A DNA stretch of 34,169 nucleotides, from the NCBI GenBank assembly GCA_023663135.1, contig JAMPIE010000006.1, positions 1 to 34,169 of the forward strand. The letters are read 5' to 3'. The position numbers and the translations under genes were made by a program. The DNA is from Alloprevotella sp. GTDB taxonomy: Bacteria; Bacteroidota; Bacteroidia; Bacteroidales; Muribaculaceae. Of this stretch, positions 25,430 through 34,028 are shown in pieces. The notes below the pieces were generated by a model. The model was not told where the DNA came from. It made no database searches and worked only from the letters and a program-made list of their open reading frames with translations. Numbering within the stretch: the first letter of the stretch is position 1; each line of letters opens with the position of its first letter.

Positions 25430-26683
25430 ATGAATATCGACAACTACAACTTCAACGGCAAGAAAGCCATAGTCCGCGTTGATTTCAACGTGCCCCTGGA
25501 CGAAAACGGCAACATTACCGATGACACCCGCATACGCGGCGCTCTCCCCACCCTCAAGAAAATACTCGCCGACGGCGGCTCACTTATCATTATGAGCCAC
25601 ATGGGCAAGCCCAAGGGAAAAGTCAACCCCAAATATTCCCTCTCACAGATCAAGGACGCCGTTGCCCAGGCTCTGGGAACCGACGTTAAGTTTGCCCCCG
25701 ACTGTGCCGACGCCTCCGAGGCCGCCGCCGCGCTCAAGCCCGGCGAAGTGCTCCTGCTCGAAAACCTCCGCTTCCATCCCGAAGAGGAAGGCAAGCCCGT
25801 TGGTATCGACAAAGAAGACCCCGGCTATGATGCAGCCAAGAAGGAGATGAAAGATCGTCAGAAGGAGTTTGCAAAGAAGCTCGCCTCCTATGCCGACGTG
25901 TATGTCAACGACGCCTTTGGAACAGCCCACCGTCGCCACGCTTCCACCGCCGTCATTGCCGACTACTTTGACGACAACGACAAGATGCTCGGCTACCTCA
26001 TGGAAAAAGAGGTGAAGGCCGTTGACAACATCCTTAAAGATATCAAGCGCCCCTTCACCGCTATCATGGGCGGCTCCAAGGTGTCCACAAAGATAGGCAT
26101 CATCGAAAACCTCATGGACAAGGTGGACAACCTCATTCTCTGCGGCGGTATGACCTACACCTTTGCCAAGGCACAGGGCGGCAATGTGGGCAACTCGCTC
26201 TGCGAGCTTGACAAGCTCGACCTCGCCCTTGACATCATGAAGAAGGCCAAAGAGAAGGGAGTCAACCTCGTGCTCGGCACTGACTGCGTGGCCGCCGACG
26301 CCTTCTCCAACGACGCCAACACACAAATATGTTCCGTGATGGACATTCCCGAAGGCTGGGAAGGCCTCGACGCCGGCCCCGAGACCCGCAAGGCATTTGC
26401 CGACACCATCCGTGGCTCCAAGACTATCCTCTGGAACGGCCCCGCAGGCGTGTTTGAATTTGATAACTTCACCGCCGGCTCTCGTGCCATAGCCGAGGCC
26501 ATCGTAGAAGCCACAGACAACGGCGCCTTCTCACTCGTGGGCGGCGGCGACTCAGTGGCATGCGTCAACAAATTTGGCATGGCCGACCAGGTGAGCTACG
26601 TCTCCACCGGTGGTGGCGCTCTCCTGGAAGCCATAGAGGGCAAGGTGCTCCCCGGCATTGCTGCCATCCGCGGCGACAAATAA
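25430..26683 (+). CDS. pgk: Phosphoglycerate kinase
   Basis: A 417-residue glycolytic enzyme transferring phosphate from 1,3-bisphosphoglycerate to ADP. Visible signatures are [17 protein letters not shown] at the N terminus, MSHMGKPKG and [11 protein letters not shown] in the substrate domain, [16 protein letters not shown] at the hinge, GPAGVFEF, and the C-terminal GGGDSVACV. The gene is rich in GCC, GGC and CTC codons compared with its neighbours, as expected for a highly expressed gene. It is followed by a strong terminator. Confidence 0.97.
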   Translation: MNIDNYNFNGKKAIVRVDFNVPLDENGNITDDTRIRGALPTLKKILADGGSLIIMSHMGKPKGKVNPKYSLSQIKDAVAQALGTDVKFAPDCADASEAAAALKPGEVLLLENLRFHPEEEGKPVGIDKEDPGYDAAKKEMKDRQKEFAKKLASYADVYVNDAFGTAHRRHASTAVIADYFDDNDKMLGYLMEKEVKAVDNILKDIKRPFTAIMGGSKVSTKIGIIENLMDKVDNLILCGGMTYTFAKAQGGNVGNSLCELDKLDLALDIMKKAKEKGVNLVLGTDCVAADAFSNDANTQICSVMDIPEGWEGLDAGPETRKAFADTIRGSKTILWNGPAGVFEFDNFTAGSRAIAEAIVEATDNGAFSLVGGGDSVACVNKFGMADQVSYVSTGGGALLEAIEGKVLPGIAAIRGDK

Positions 26684-26712
26684 GCCGTTGCACTGACCGT
26701 CCATAATACATT

Positions 26713-26758
26713 ATCGGGGGCATATCCATGAAAAGATTGGCCATGCCCCCGATTTTTT
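26713..26758 (+). terminator. Intrinsic terminator of the prfA-pyrF-pgk run
   Basis: A perfect 11-bp stem, ATCGGGGGCAT (26713-26723) with ATGCCCCCGAT (26743-26753), a 19-nt loop and a run of six T. It begins about 30 bp after the pgk stop. Confidence 0.9.
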
Positions 26759-26789
26759 CACCATGCTGTCAAGCATCTATCATTCTACC

Positions 26790-29399
26790 ATGAGACTTAA
26801 ACACCTAAGCCGAGCCATGGAGGCGGCGGGCGCATCTGCCTGGCCGCTGTATCGATGGCGCAGGATAGGCCCAATGTGATATTCCTTATCGCCGACGACC
26901 TTGGCTATGGCGACCTGGGATGCTACGGCGCAAAGAATGTGTCGACGCCACACTCCGACCTTGCGGCATCGGAGGGGATACGCTTCACCGGATGCCATGC
27001 CGCCGCATCCACCTCCACCCCCCAGCCGTTACTCCATCCTTACGGGACAGTATGCCCTGGCGCAAGGCCGGCACCGGAGTCCTTCAGGGCAACGAAGCCA
27101 TGATTATCGGCCGGGACCAGTATACAGTGGCAGATATGTTCCATGACGCGGGATACGCCACTGCCGCCATCGGCAAATGGCACCTGGGGTTAGGGTCGAA
27201 GACAGGCCAGCAGGACTGGAACGGGCGGCTTGACCTGACCCCATCCGACATTGGATTTGACTACCATTACATACAGGCCGCCACGGCCGACAGAGTGCCA
27301 TGTGTATACATTGAGCAAGACACAGTGGCCAACTATGATTCTTCGTCCCCTATCCAGGTAAGCTATTACGCAAACTTTGACGGCGAGCCCACGGGAGTGA
27401 GCCACCGAAGCACCTTGCGCGTGGACTGGACTCATGGGCATAATCAGAGCATCGTGGACAGCATCTCCCGTATAGGCTATATGAAGGGGGGTGGGAAAGC
27501 CCTGTGGAAAGACGCCAATATAGCCGATTCCATCGTGGCCCATTCGCGTCGATTCATCATGGAGCATAAGGATGATCCGTTCTTTATGTGTCTGTGTACC
27601 AATGATGTCCATGTGCCCCGCTGGCCTCACGGGCATTTCAGAGGCCGGAGCTCCATGGGTCTCCGGGGCGATGCAATCTCATCCTTTGACTGGACGGTTG
27701 GAGAAGTGATGAAGGCTCTCGAAGACGCTGGTGTGGATGGCAACACCTTGGTGATCATTACGTCAGACAATGGCCCGGTGATGGACGACGGATATGACGA
27801 CAAGGCCTACGGGCTGCTCGCCGGCCATCAGCCCACCGGTGGTTTCCGAGGCGATAAATACTCCAATTACGAAGGGGGGACGATGGTGCCTATGATTGTC
27901 CGCTGGCCCGCGAGAGTGAAGCCGCAGGCCGAGGCAAACGCCACGCTGATGAGCCTCATTGACCTCTTCGGCTCTATGGGCTCCCTCATAGGCGTCGATC
28001 TTCCCGCCGGAGCCGCCCCCGACAGCGGCGATATGTTGGCTCAACTGCTTGGCGAGAGCCGCGAAAATCGCCCGTGGGTGAGCGAACTGGGTCAGAAAAC
28101 CACCATAAGTGTCCGCACTGACCGTTGGAAATATATCCCTGCCACAGCTTCCAATGGACAGCTCGGATGGAACGCCACAGGCCATGACGGAGCGGTTATT
28201 AACACAGGCGACCGCACCGGCGTGCAGCTCTTTGATATGCAGGCCGACCCGTTTGAAACCACCAATGTGGCCGGCCAATATCCCGACACTGTGGCAAGGA
28301 TGGAAAAGGTGTGGCGAGCTGCGGCTGATCGAGACTTCGAGGAGCCCATGATGTCGATTGAAGGGGATGAACACTGGTATGCCATCTCCACTCCGTTGCG
28401 TGACAACCGCGTGGTCTGTCTCGGTTCTGACGGCTCCGTCACCGGCGCTCCTCAGTTGCGCAGGTCTCTGGCCAGGGCACAATGGAAATTCACACGCCGC
28501 CCCGACGGCATGGTCAATTTCATAAACCGTGCCACGGGCCAGTATCTCGACCCCTCATCCGTCCCCGAGACAAGCAACGTCATAGATGTGAGTGACACTG
28601 AGCCGCAAGTCGGATGGCAATTTGAATATGCCGTGACGAAGGGTCATGTGGTGGTATATGTGGCCGACGGGAGTGTTCAACTCAATCAGACGGTGGCCTC
28701 AAACGGCTACCGTATTGTCAATTGGGGGGAGGGAGACACAATGATGCGGGATGCCAATTCCTCCTTACCGAGATAACATCCGACCCTGTCGCAGAACTAC
28801 CTCTGCCGGAGGTGTTCTGTTCGCCCGCCGGTGGATCGGCCCTCAAACCCCGCTATTACATATTCCGCAGCATCAGATATGATGGATATGTCATTGACAC
28901 AGGCAATGGGCTGTATGGGGGAGAGGCAGATGTTGTGACCCCTGACATGGTGTGGCGACTTGACACCCGTGCCGATGGAGCGCTCGATTTCATCAGTCTT
29001 TCCACCGGGAAGTACATCATGCCCGTGCAAGTCTCAGAGTCTGACAAGCAGATTGCGCTTGGCGATGAGTCTCCTTCTGCCGGATGGATCCTTAAGGCTG
29101 TAGGAGACGGAAACGTATTCACCATTGTGAGCGGCGATGTGCAGCTAAATCAGACAGAAGCCGGCAACTCATACAAGATATTCAATTACGGCGGCGGAAT
29201 CAACGTTGCCGACAAGGGATGCCAGTTTAAGTTTTCGGATGTCACAGATCTTATACGCAGCCCGCTTGGCTCTTCGGATCATATCGAGATGTCTGTGCCG
29301 GATGTCGATGGGGTGCTGTATGGCCTCTATGGACGCCGGGCGGGGGCTTCACCTCAGCCGGGGGTATATGTGCGCAACGGTCGTAAGATAATTCTCTGA
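26790..29399 (+). pseudogene. Secreted sulfatase with C-terminal lectin-like repeats and sorting tail; four frameshifts
   Basis: The pieces join into one S1-type sulfatase of about 868 residues. A signal peptide starts at 26790. RPNVIFLIADDLGYGDLGCY carries the metal-binding Asp pair, and the active-site motif is STPSR (serine type of C/S-x-P-x-R). Later come AAIGKWHLGLG and IITSDNGPV. Two repeats, each containing VQLNQT, form a trefoil-like C-terminal region. The end, LYGLYGRRAGASPQPG then VYVRNGRKI, resembles a type IX secretion sorting tail. The frame breaks at four homopolymers: G3 at 26828-26830 (one base short), C6 at 27018-27023 (one extra, inside the active-site codons), C3 at 27055-27057 (one extra) and G6 at 28734-28739 (one short). 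The remaining sequence is well preserved, so decay is recent or the indels are sequencing errors. Confidence 0.85.
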
Positions 29400-29408
29400 G
29401 ATTAATGG

Positions 29409-29459
29409 TGTCTAATGCCGTCGGAAGCCATACGCCATGGCTTCCGACGGCATTAGACA
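29409..29459. terminator. Bidirectional terminator-like 23-bp perfect hairpin
   Basis: The arms 29409-29431 and 29437-29459 are perfectly complementary over 23 bp (left arm begins TGTCTAATGCCG) with a 5-nt loop. It lies between the convergent sulfatase pseudogene and VanZ-like gene. A second small hairpin, ATGC-TTTT-GCAT, follows at about 29464. There is no long U-tract on either side. Confidence 0.65.
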
Positions 29460-29479
29460 TAGACATGCTTTTGCATGCC

Positions 29480-29872
29480 TTATCGAGACAGACGGCCAAG
29501 GAGCCAGGAGGCTGAGGCGGCGGCGACGCCTATGGCGTCGGCGAGGAAGTCGGCGCGGTCGGCGGTGCGTCCGAGCTCCATCTCGCGCTGAAGGATTTCG
29601 ATGGCTGCGCCTGCCACTGCTCCTGTCGCTATAATAGCCAGCAGTGCAAGAGCGTTAATCTTCCTTCCGCGGAAGGCATCGCTCAGAAGCATCACCGTAA
29701 GGCCTCCAAACATAAGTGCATGAGCCATCTTGTCGGCTCCATCCCACAAGAAAATCTTGGGGGGATTCATTGGGTCGGGCGAAAGAGTGAGCCAAGCAAG
29801 CATGGCAATTGCCAGAAAGGAGGGAAGGTAGCGCATCGGGCCATACATTAGCCCTTTGAGGGTTATGGACAT
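29480..29872 (-). CDS. VanZ-like family membrane protein
   Basis: A 130-residue protein with about four hydrophobic segments (near residues 15-32, 48-66, 75-97 and 110-126). It has the VanZ-like signatures DGADKMAHALMFGGL and IEILQREMELGRTADRADFLADAIGV, whose Asp/Glu/Arg residues are the family hallmark. VanZ relatives include a teicoplanin resistance protein, but most chromosomal members have no known role. It sits 36 bp downstream of the aspartyl protease gene and is probably cotranscribed with it. Confidence 0.85.
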   Translation of the reverse strand: MSITLKGLMYGPMRYLPSFLAIAMLAWLTLSPDPMNPPKIFLWDGADKMAHALMFGGLTVMLLSDAFRGRKINALALLAIIATGAVAGAAIEILQREMELGRTADRADFLADAIGVAAASASWLLGRLSR

Positions 29873-29908
29873 GCGTAAGTGGAGGTGGAAAAGATAGAAG
29901 AGTGGGGG

Positions 29909-30925
29909 CTATTTTTGTTGTGACGGAGCAGTGATGGTGTCGGCACCGACGAAGTGGCGCTTGGGCAGAGCCACATAAGGGTGAAGGGCTATGCTGTCAG
30001 TCCTGAAATCGATGAGCACGTCTTGCGTGAAGAAATTAAATGGATTGACCGAATAGCTCTCTTCTTCATTATCGCAGTAATATGCCATCTGAGACCCGGC
30101 TCTATTACCACACTCCACCCAGGCGTTGTCGGTCTTGGCGTGGAACACTCCGAGATATGAGACGAGCGAGTCTTCGTGCTGGCGTCGGCGCGACATCTGA
30201 GCACGGCTGTAAGGGAGCTTGAGAGCAGCCCGTCGAAGGCCGGTGTCGATGAAGTAGCTGTCGGTGATATGGTCAACGTCGAGGTCGATGTAATATCTCC
30301 GACCTGGCCAAGGAATATGGCTGGGCCATCTGGAGAAATGGATTGAAGAAAAAGGTTCGTAGCCCTCGGGATTTACTGTGTGGATGCGCAGCAAGTCGGC
30401 ATCAAAGATATATTCAAGGGTAAAATGACGCAGGATGTCAATGCCAATGCCGCTCACCTCGCCCGGCCCGTCGATGAGCACAAACTCAGCCCCTCGGAGA
30501 CAATTGTCAAGCTCGGGCCGGCGCTTAGGAGTCATGTCGGCATCGATGGTGTCGGGCCGCTCGTAATATTCCAAGGGAAGGTCAATGACAAGTCGCTTGG
30601 CTGCAATCTTGAAATGGCCGTCGGTGCCTCGGCCCATGATGGGGAGATATCTTTCGTGGATCTGTGCACCCATGGAGCGAAGACGCTCAAGGTCGTCCAC
30701 TGTGATGCACGACACGTCGCTGCCTGTATCGAGCTTCATGGCGATGTCGCCGGCTACATGGACCGTTACCGGCTGCGCCGAGATGATAGGGACAGAGGCC
30801 ACAGGCGCGCCGGTGTCTTTGCCCGGCGAGAGCGAGCCTTGGGTGTCAAGCGCAAGCATAATGGCATAGCCCATAGCCACGAGGGCAACGAGCCAAAGCA
30901 TTAGTCTTATTAGCTTGCGTTTCAT
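29909..30925 (-). CDS. Membrane-anchored aspartyl protease-like protein with two DTG motifs
   Basis: A 338-residue protein with an N-terminal signal or anchor (about residues 5-27) and two half-domains. The first has the catalytic-type MKLDTGSDVSCI motif (D66) followed by flap and GIGIDILRHFTLEYIFD (psi-loop-like IG.D.L block). The second has YFIDTGLRRAALKL (D227). Two DTG motifs in one chain would form an intramolecular retropepsin-like active site, like a fused dimer. The second half lacks an equally clear IG.D.L block. Activity is plausible but unproven, and the substrate is unknown. A promoter -7 box ends only 5 bases upstream of this ATG, so translation might start instead at M9 (30901). 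Confidence 0.75.
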   Translation of the reverse strand: MKRKLIRLMLWLVALVAMGYAIMLALDTQGSLSPGKDTGAPVASVPIISAQPVTVHVAGDIAMKLDTGSDVSCITVDDLERLRSMGAQIHERYLPIMGRGTDGHFKIAAKRLVIDLPLEYYERPDTIDADMTPKRRPELDNCLRGAEFVLIDGPGEVSGIGIDILRHFTLEYIFDADLLRIHTVNPEGYEPFSSIHFSRWPSHIPWPGRRYYIDLDVDHITDSYFIDTGLRRAALKLPYSRAQMSRRRQHEDSLVSYLGVFHAKTDNAWVECGNRAGSQMAYYCDNEEESYSVNPFNFFTQDVLIDFRTDSIALHPYVALPKRHFVGADTITAPSQQK

Positions 30926-30930
30926 GTCAA

Positions 30931-30962
30931 CAAAGTTATTAAATTATGCCAAAGCCCACAAT
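30931..30962 (-). promoter_or_regulatory. Promoter of the aspartyl protease-like gene
   Basis: On the minus strand ATTG (30959-30962), a 20-nt spacer and a perfect TAACTTTG (30931-30938). The predicted start point is at or next to the annotated ATG at 30925, implying a leaderless mRNA or a start at the next Met. Confidence 0.65.
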
Positions 30963-31110
30963 AGCTTAACAATATTGTGACAGCATTGACAACAAAAAAT
31001 AACCCCTATCCATGGAAATGCCGAAACAAAGCATAACCTTTAAGCGTTATTACCGCGACACACATCCTATTGTCACATAATCTCAACTTAATCCCATATA
31101 CACATTCACA

Positions 31111-31632
31111 ATGAAAAGACTGTTGCTTGCAATCGCCGCCATGATGGTCATGACCATCGGCGTTTATGCTCAGAAGACTCAGCTCTATGTTTCATATGGC
31201 GGATATACACAGATGGACGCCACCGACTGCCATGATGGATGGCACGGGGTCAACAACGCTTGGGGAGCCCTCAACGCCGGGGTGGACTTCAAAGTGTTTC
31301 ATGGCCTTCGCTTAGGCCCCAGCTACACCTTCTCCAGCGCCACCACCAAAGGGGAGCATCACTCCAAGGTGGCCTATCACGCAATAATGTTTAACGCCAA
31401 GTATGACTACTATCGCAACTCCATCGTAAGGCTCTATGCTCATGCCGGCCTTGGTGCTGTCATATCTCATCTTATGCCCCGCGGCTTGGACGCCTATAAT
31501 AAGTCATATTTTGCTTACCAGCTGGCGCCTGTAGGCGCAGAGGTGGGCATTAGCCGTAGTGCTATGATCTTTGGTGAGCTCGGCTTCGGAGCTCAAGGCC
31601 TCCTGCAGGTGGGCTTCAGGTTTAATCTCTAA
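31111..31632 (+). CDS. Small outer-membrane beta-barrel protein
   Basis: A 173-residue protein with a clear signal peptide, MKRLLLAIAAMMVMTIGVYA, cleaved before Q21. The mature part alternates polar and aromatic/hydrophobic residues in about eight amphipathic strands (LYVSYGGYTQM, GLRLGPSYTFSSA, IVRLYAHAGLGAVI, and so on). It ends with LLQVGFRFNL, whose final aromatic strand fits the BAM recognition rule. This is the pattern of OmpW/OmpX-like 8-stranded barrels of the outer membrane beta-barrel domain family. The specific function is unknown. It is followed after 15 bp by a small gene on the same strand. Confidence 0.82.
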   Translation: MKRLLLAIAAMMVMTIGVYAQKTQLYVSYGGYTQMDATDCHDGWHGVNNAWGALNAGVDFKVFHGLRLGPSYTFSSATTKGEHHSKVAYHAIMFNAKYDYYRNSIVRLYAHAGLGAVISHLMPRGLDAYNKSYFAYQLAPVGAEVGISRSAMIFGELGFGAQGLLQVGFRFNL

Positions 31633-31647
31633 TCGTCCCTGGCAGCC

Positions 31648-31899
31648 ATGAGAGAGCATCAAAGTGATCGCCTTGATAGCGAGGAACGCAAGGAACTTCC
31701 CGACAGTATGTTTGGCCTTCCGGATAGGCGTGAATACCCTATGCCCGACGCGGCTCATGTGAGGGCTGCGGAGGCCTATTTCCGCTATTGCCCCGAGGAG
31801 TTGAAGCCTACACTTGCCCACGCCATTTTGGCTAAAGCCAAGGAATATGGCGTGGATGTTGAGAGCCCCATTGTGAGGGGCTACGCAATTGAGAATTAG
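31648..31899 (+). CDS. Small hypothetical protein with LPDRREYPMPDAAHV motif
   Basis: An 83-residue, charged, soluble protein without signal peptide or TM segment. Its core FGLPDRREYPMPDAAHVRAA, then AEAYFRYCPEE and LAHAILAKAKEYGVDVES, resembles a short domain (DUF6582-like) seen in phage and plasmid proteins and in some stand-alone Bacteroidales proteins. I cannot assign a function. It lies 15 bp after the beta-barrel gene, and the two may share a transcript. Confidence 0.65.
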   Translation: MREHQSDRLDSEERKELPDSMFGLPDRREYPMPDAAHVRAAEAYFRYCPEELKPTLAHAILAKAKEYGVDVESPIVRGYAIEN

Positions 31900-31920
31900 A
31901 AGATAAACGAATAAGATAGT

Positions 31921-31949
31921 ATGGGGCGAGTTTAAGTGGGCTCGCCCTA
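31921..31949. terminator. Terminator-like hairpin between convergent genes
   Basis: The arms ATGGGGCGAG (31921-31930 region) and CTCGCCCTAT (31941-31950) pair with one G-T wobble around a 10-nt loop, followed on the plus strand by ATGTTATTATTTATT. The minus-strand HAD gene's stop codon lies inside the right arm, so it could serve both directions. Confidence 0.6.
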
Positions 31950-32708
31950 TATGTTATTATTTATTGAACATGACCTTAGGGTCAGTATCTCCTCGATGGC
32001 TCCAATGGTGTGTTGCGCCATATATTTCTCGGGAAGGGAGGTGGGGCCGACTCTGAATATGGCATCAGAGGAGGGTGAATGAGCTAATCTGACAGTGTCC
32101 CACCCCAAAGCCTTGGGATGAAGGAAATCTTTTGCCGGGTTGTCGCCCACGTATATCCGGCGGTAACATTCCTGTGTGAGCCTCTCCATCCTCATGAAAG
32201 GGAGGGGAGAATGCTTGTCAGCTCCTACAGCCTCGGAGATAGACACCAGCTCGGCAGGGATGAAGCGGCCAAGACCCAGAGCATTGAATTTCAGCGACTG
32301 AGTCTCGATACGTCCATCGGTTATGAGCGCTATCACTGCTCCCCTGCTGCGGAGAACAGAGAGCAACGCCTCTGTAGCGGGTTCCAGGGAGATTTGGGGA
32401 CGGTGAGAGCGGTAGACGCGCCTCATCCAGTCTATGGTGGCCTCCCTGGCCACCTTCGGGGCTTCATTTGATATGAAATCGTAGAGACGGTCAAAGGCCC
32501 CTGGACCATGAAACGGACAATCATCCATAATGGACACAAGCTTATCGGCCTGCGGGAGCATCTCACCATATCGCTTCGAGAGACGTCGGGCAATCTCCCT
32601 GCGAGCCGATTTTACATATTCGGCCTCGGGAAAGAGCGTGTCGTCAAGGTCAAAGACCACGGCCACTCCGTTGAGGGATGCCGGCAGGAGTAGTGTGGTG
32701 TCGCTCAT
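31947..32708 (-). CDS. HAD-superfamily hydrolase (probable phosphatase)
   Basis: A 253-residue cytoplasmic HAD enzyme. Motif I is VVFDLDDTLF (nucleophile D20, acid/base D22), motif II is LITDG, and motif IV is RIYVGDNPAKDF with a preceding K (GADKHSPLPF) as motif III. The helical cap lies between motifs I and II. Its start overlaps the UDP-glucose dehydrogenase stop by four bases (ATGA), so the two are translationally coupled. A sugar-phosphate or nucleotide substrate is suggested by the partner but not proven. Confidence 0.87.
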   Translation of the reverse strand: MSDTTLLLPASLNGVAVVFDLDDTLFPEAEYVKSARREIARRLSKRYGEMLPQADKLVSIMDDCPFHGPGAFDRLYDFISNEAPKVAREATIDWMRRVYRSHRPQISLEPATEALLSVLRSRGAVIALITDGRIETQSLKFNALGLGRFIPAELVSISEAVGADKHSPLPFMRMERLTQECYRRIYVGDNPAKDFLHPKALGWDTVRLAHSPSSDAIFRVGPTSLPEKYMAQHTIGAIEEILTLRSCSINNNI

Positions 32709-34015
32709 CGTCCTATTCCTGTATATTCAAGACCCTCTTCGGCGAGCTCAGCTCCGTCATATATATTGCGGCCGTCAATCACCGCCTTGCCGTTCATGGC
32801 TTTTGCCACCACTCGCCACGACGGGATCCTGAATTGCTTCCATTCCGTCATCAGAGCCAGGGCATCGGCATCGGCCACCGCGTCATACATATCAGTGGCA
32901 TATACCACTCTTTGGCCCAACAGAGTTCGGGCCTCGTCCATAGCTACAGGGTCGAAGACTCTCACCTGGGCCCCGGCCTCAAGAAGCCGGTTGATTACGG
33001 TGAGCGATGGAGCACACCGCATATCGTCGGTTTCGGGTTTGAAGGCAAGTCCCCAGATGGCAATGTGCTTACCCGATACGGGGCCTATCGCAGCCACAAT
33101 CTTGTCGTAGACCACTCCCTTCTGTCGCTCATTGGCTTTCTCTACAGCCTCTATTATGGTCATGTTGACACCGTGATGGCGTCCGGTAGCAGCCAAGGCT
33201 CTGACATCCTTAGGGAAGCAGGAGCCGCCGTAGCCACATCCGGGATAGAGAAATTTATTGCCAATTCGGGCATCAGATCCAATGCCTTTACGGACCATGG
33301 CCACATCGGCGCCTACGCGTTCACACAGATTGGCAATCTCATTCATAAACGAAATGCGGGTGGCCAGCATGGCGTTGGCGGCATACTTAGTCATCTCGGC
33401 AGAGGGAATGTCCATAAATATGACGCGGAAATTGTTGAGCAGGAAGGGACGATAGAGTCGCTCCATAAGGTGCCGAGCTCGAGGGCCTTCGGTGCCTATC
33501 ACCACCCTGTCGGGCGACATGAAGTCTTTGATGGCTGCCCCTTCTTTGAGAAACTCGGGGTTGGAGGCAATCTCAAAGTCGACCTTCACTCCCCGCTTCT
33601 CAAGCTCCTCCTCAATGGCAGAGCGGACTATGCGCGATGTGCCCACGGGAACAGTGCTCTTGGTGACAAATACGCATGGTTCCTCGATGAGGCGTCCAAA
33701 GGTGCGGGCCACAGCTTCCACATAGCTTAAGTCGGCGCTGCCATCCTCTCCGGGGGGAGTACCGACGGCGCAAAACACCATCTCAACCATTTTGATACAT
33801 TCGGCCAGGTCTGTAGCAAAGCGGAGGCGGCCGGCAGAGGTGTTGCGCTCCACAAGGTCATCGAGGCCTGGCTCATATATAGGTATTTTGCCCTGGCGGA
33901 GTCCTTCAATCTTGTCGTGGTCAATGTCAACACAGGTGACGTCGGCTCCCATCTCGGCAAAACAGGCTCCGGTGACAAGTCCGACATATCCGGTGCCTAC
34001 AATGGCTATCTTCAT
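32705..34015 (-). CDS. ugd: UDP-glucose 6-dehydrogenase
   Basis: A 436-residue enzyme oxidising UDP-glucose to UDP-glucuronate for polysaccharide synthesis. The N-terminal Rossmann loop is GTGYVGLVTGACFAE. Conserved blocks FCAVGTPPGEDGSADLSYV and STVPVGT follow, and the catalytic C266 is in CGYGGSCFPKDV. The C-terminal UDP-binding domain contains GLAFKPETDDMR. Some UDP-N-acetylmannosamine or GDP-mannose dehydrogenases share this layout, but length and motifs favour Ugd. The dispersed element copy 3 ends 13 bp upstream, so any promoter would lie in or very near it. Confidence 0.93.
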   Translation of the reverse strand: MKIAIVGTGYVGLVTGACFAEMGADVTCVDIDHDKIEGLRQGKIPIYEPGLDDLVERNTSAGRLRFATDLAECIKMVEMVFCAVGTPPGEDGSADLSYVEAVARTFGRLIEEPCVFVTKSTVPVGTSRIVRSAIEEELEKRGVKVDFEIASNPEFLKEGAAIKDFMSPDRVVIGTEGPRARHLMERLYRPFLLNNFRVIFMDIPSAEMTKYAANAMLATRISFMNEIANLCERVGADVAMVRKGIGSDARIGNKFLYPGCGYGGSCFPKDVRALAATGRHHGVNMTIIEAVEKANERQKGVVYDKIVAAIGPVSGKHIAIWGLAFKPETDDMRCAPSLTVINRLLEAGAQVRVFDPVAMDEARTLLGQRVVYATDMYDAVADADALALMTEWKQFRIPSWRVVAKAMNGKAVIDGRNIYDGAELAEEGLEYTGIGR

Positions 34016-34028
34016 GAACTATGGAATT

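Noticed and set aside
25643..26326. Long open frame antisense to pgk (about 227 codons)
   Set aside because: It mirrors the high-GC, codon-biased pgk gene on the other strand; composition is that of a shadow frame and no family is recognisable.
30993..31003. CAAAAAATAAC resembling the dispersed-element end
   Set aside because: Only 11 A/T-rich bases match, without the TTGGTA block; too weak to call a fifth copy.
32678..33730. Long plus-strand open frame (about 350 codons) antisense to ugd
   Set aside because: The minus strand encodes a complete UDP-glucose dehydrogenase with all motifs; the antisense translation shows none.
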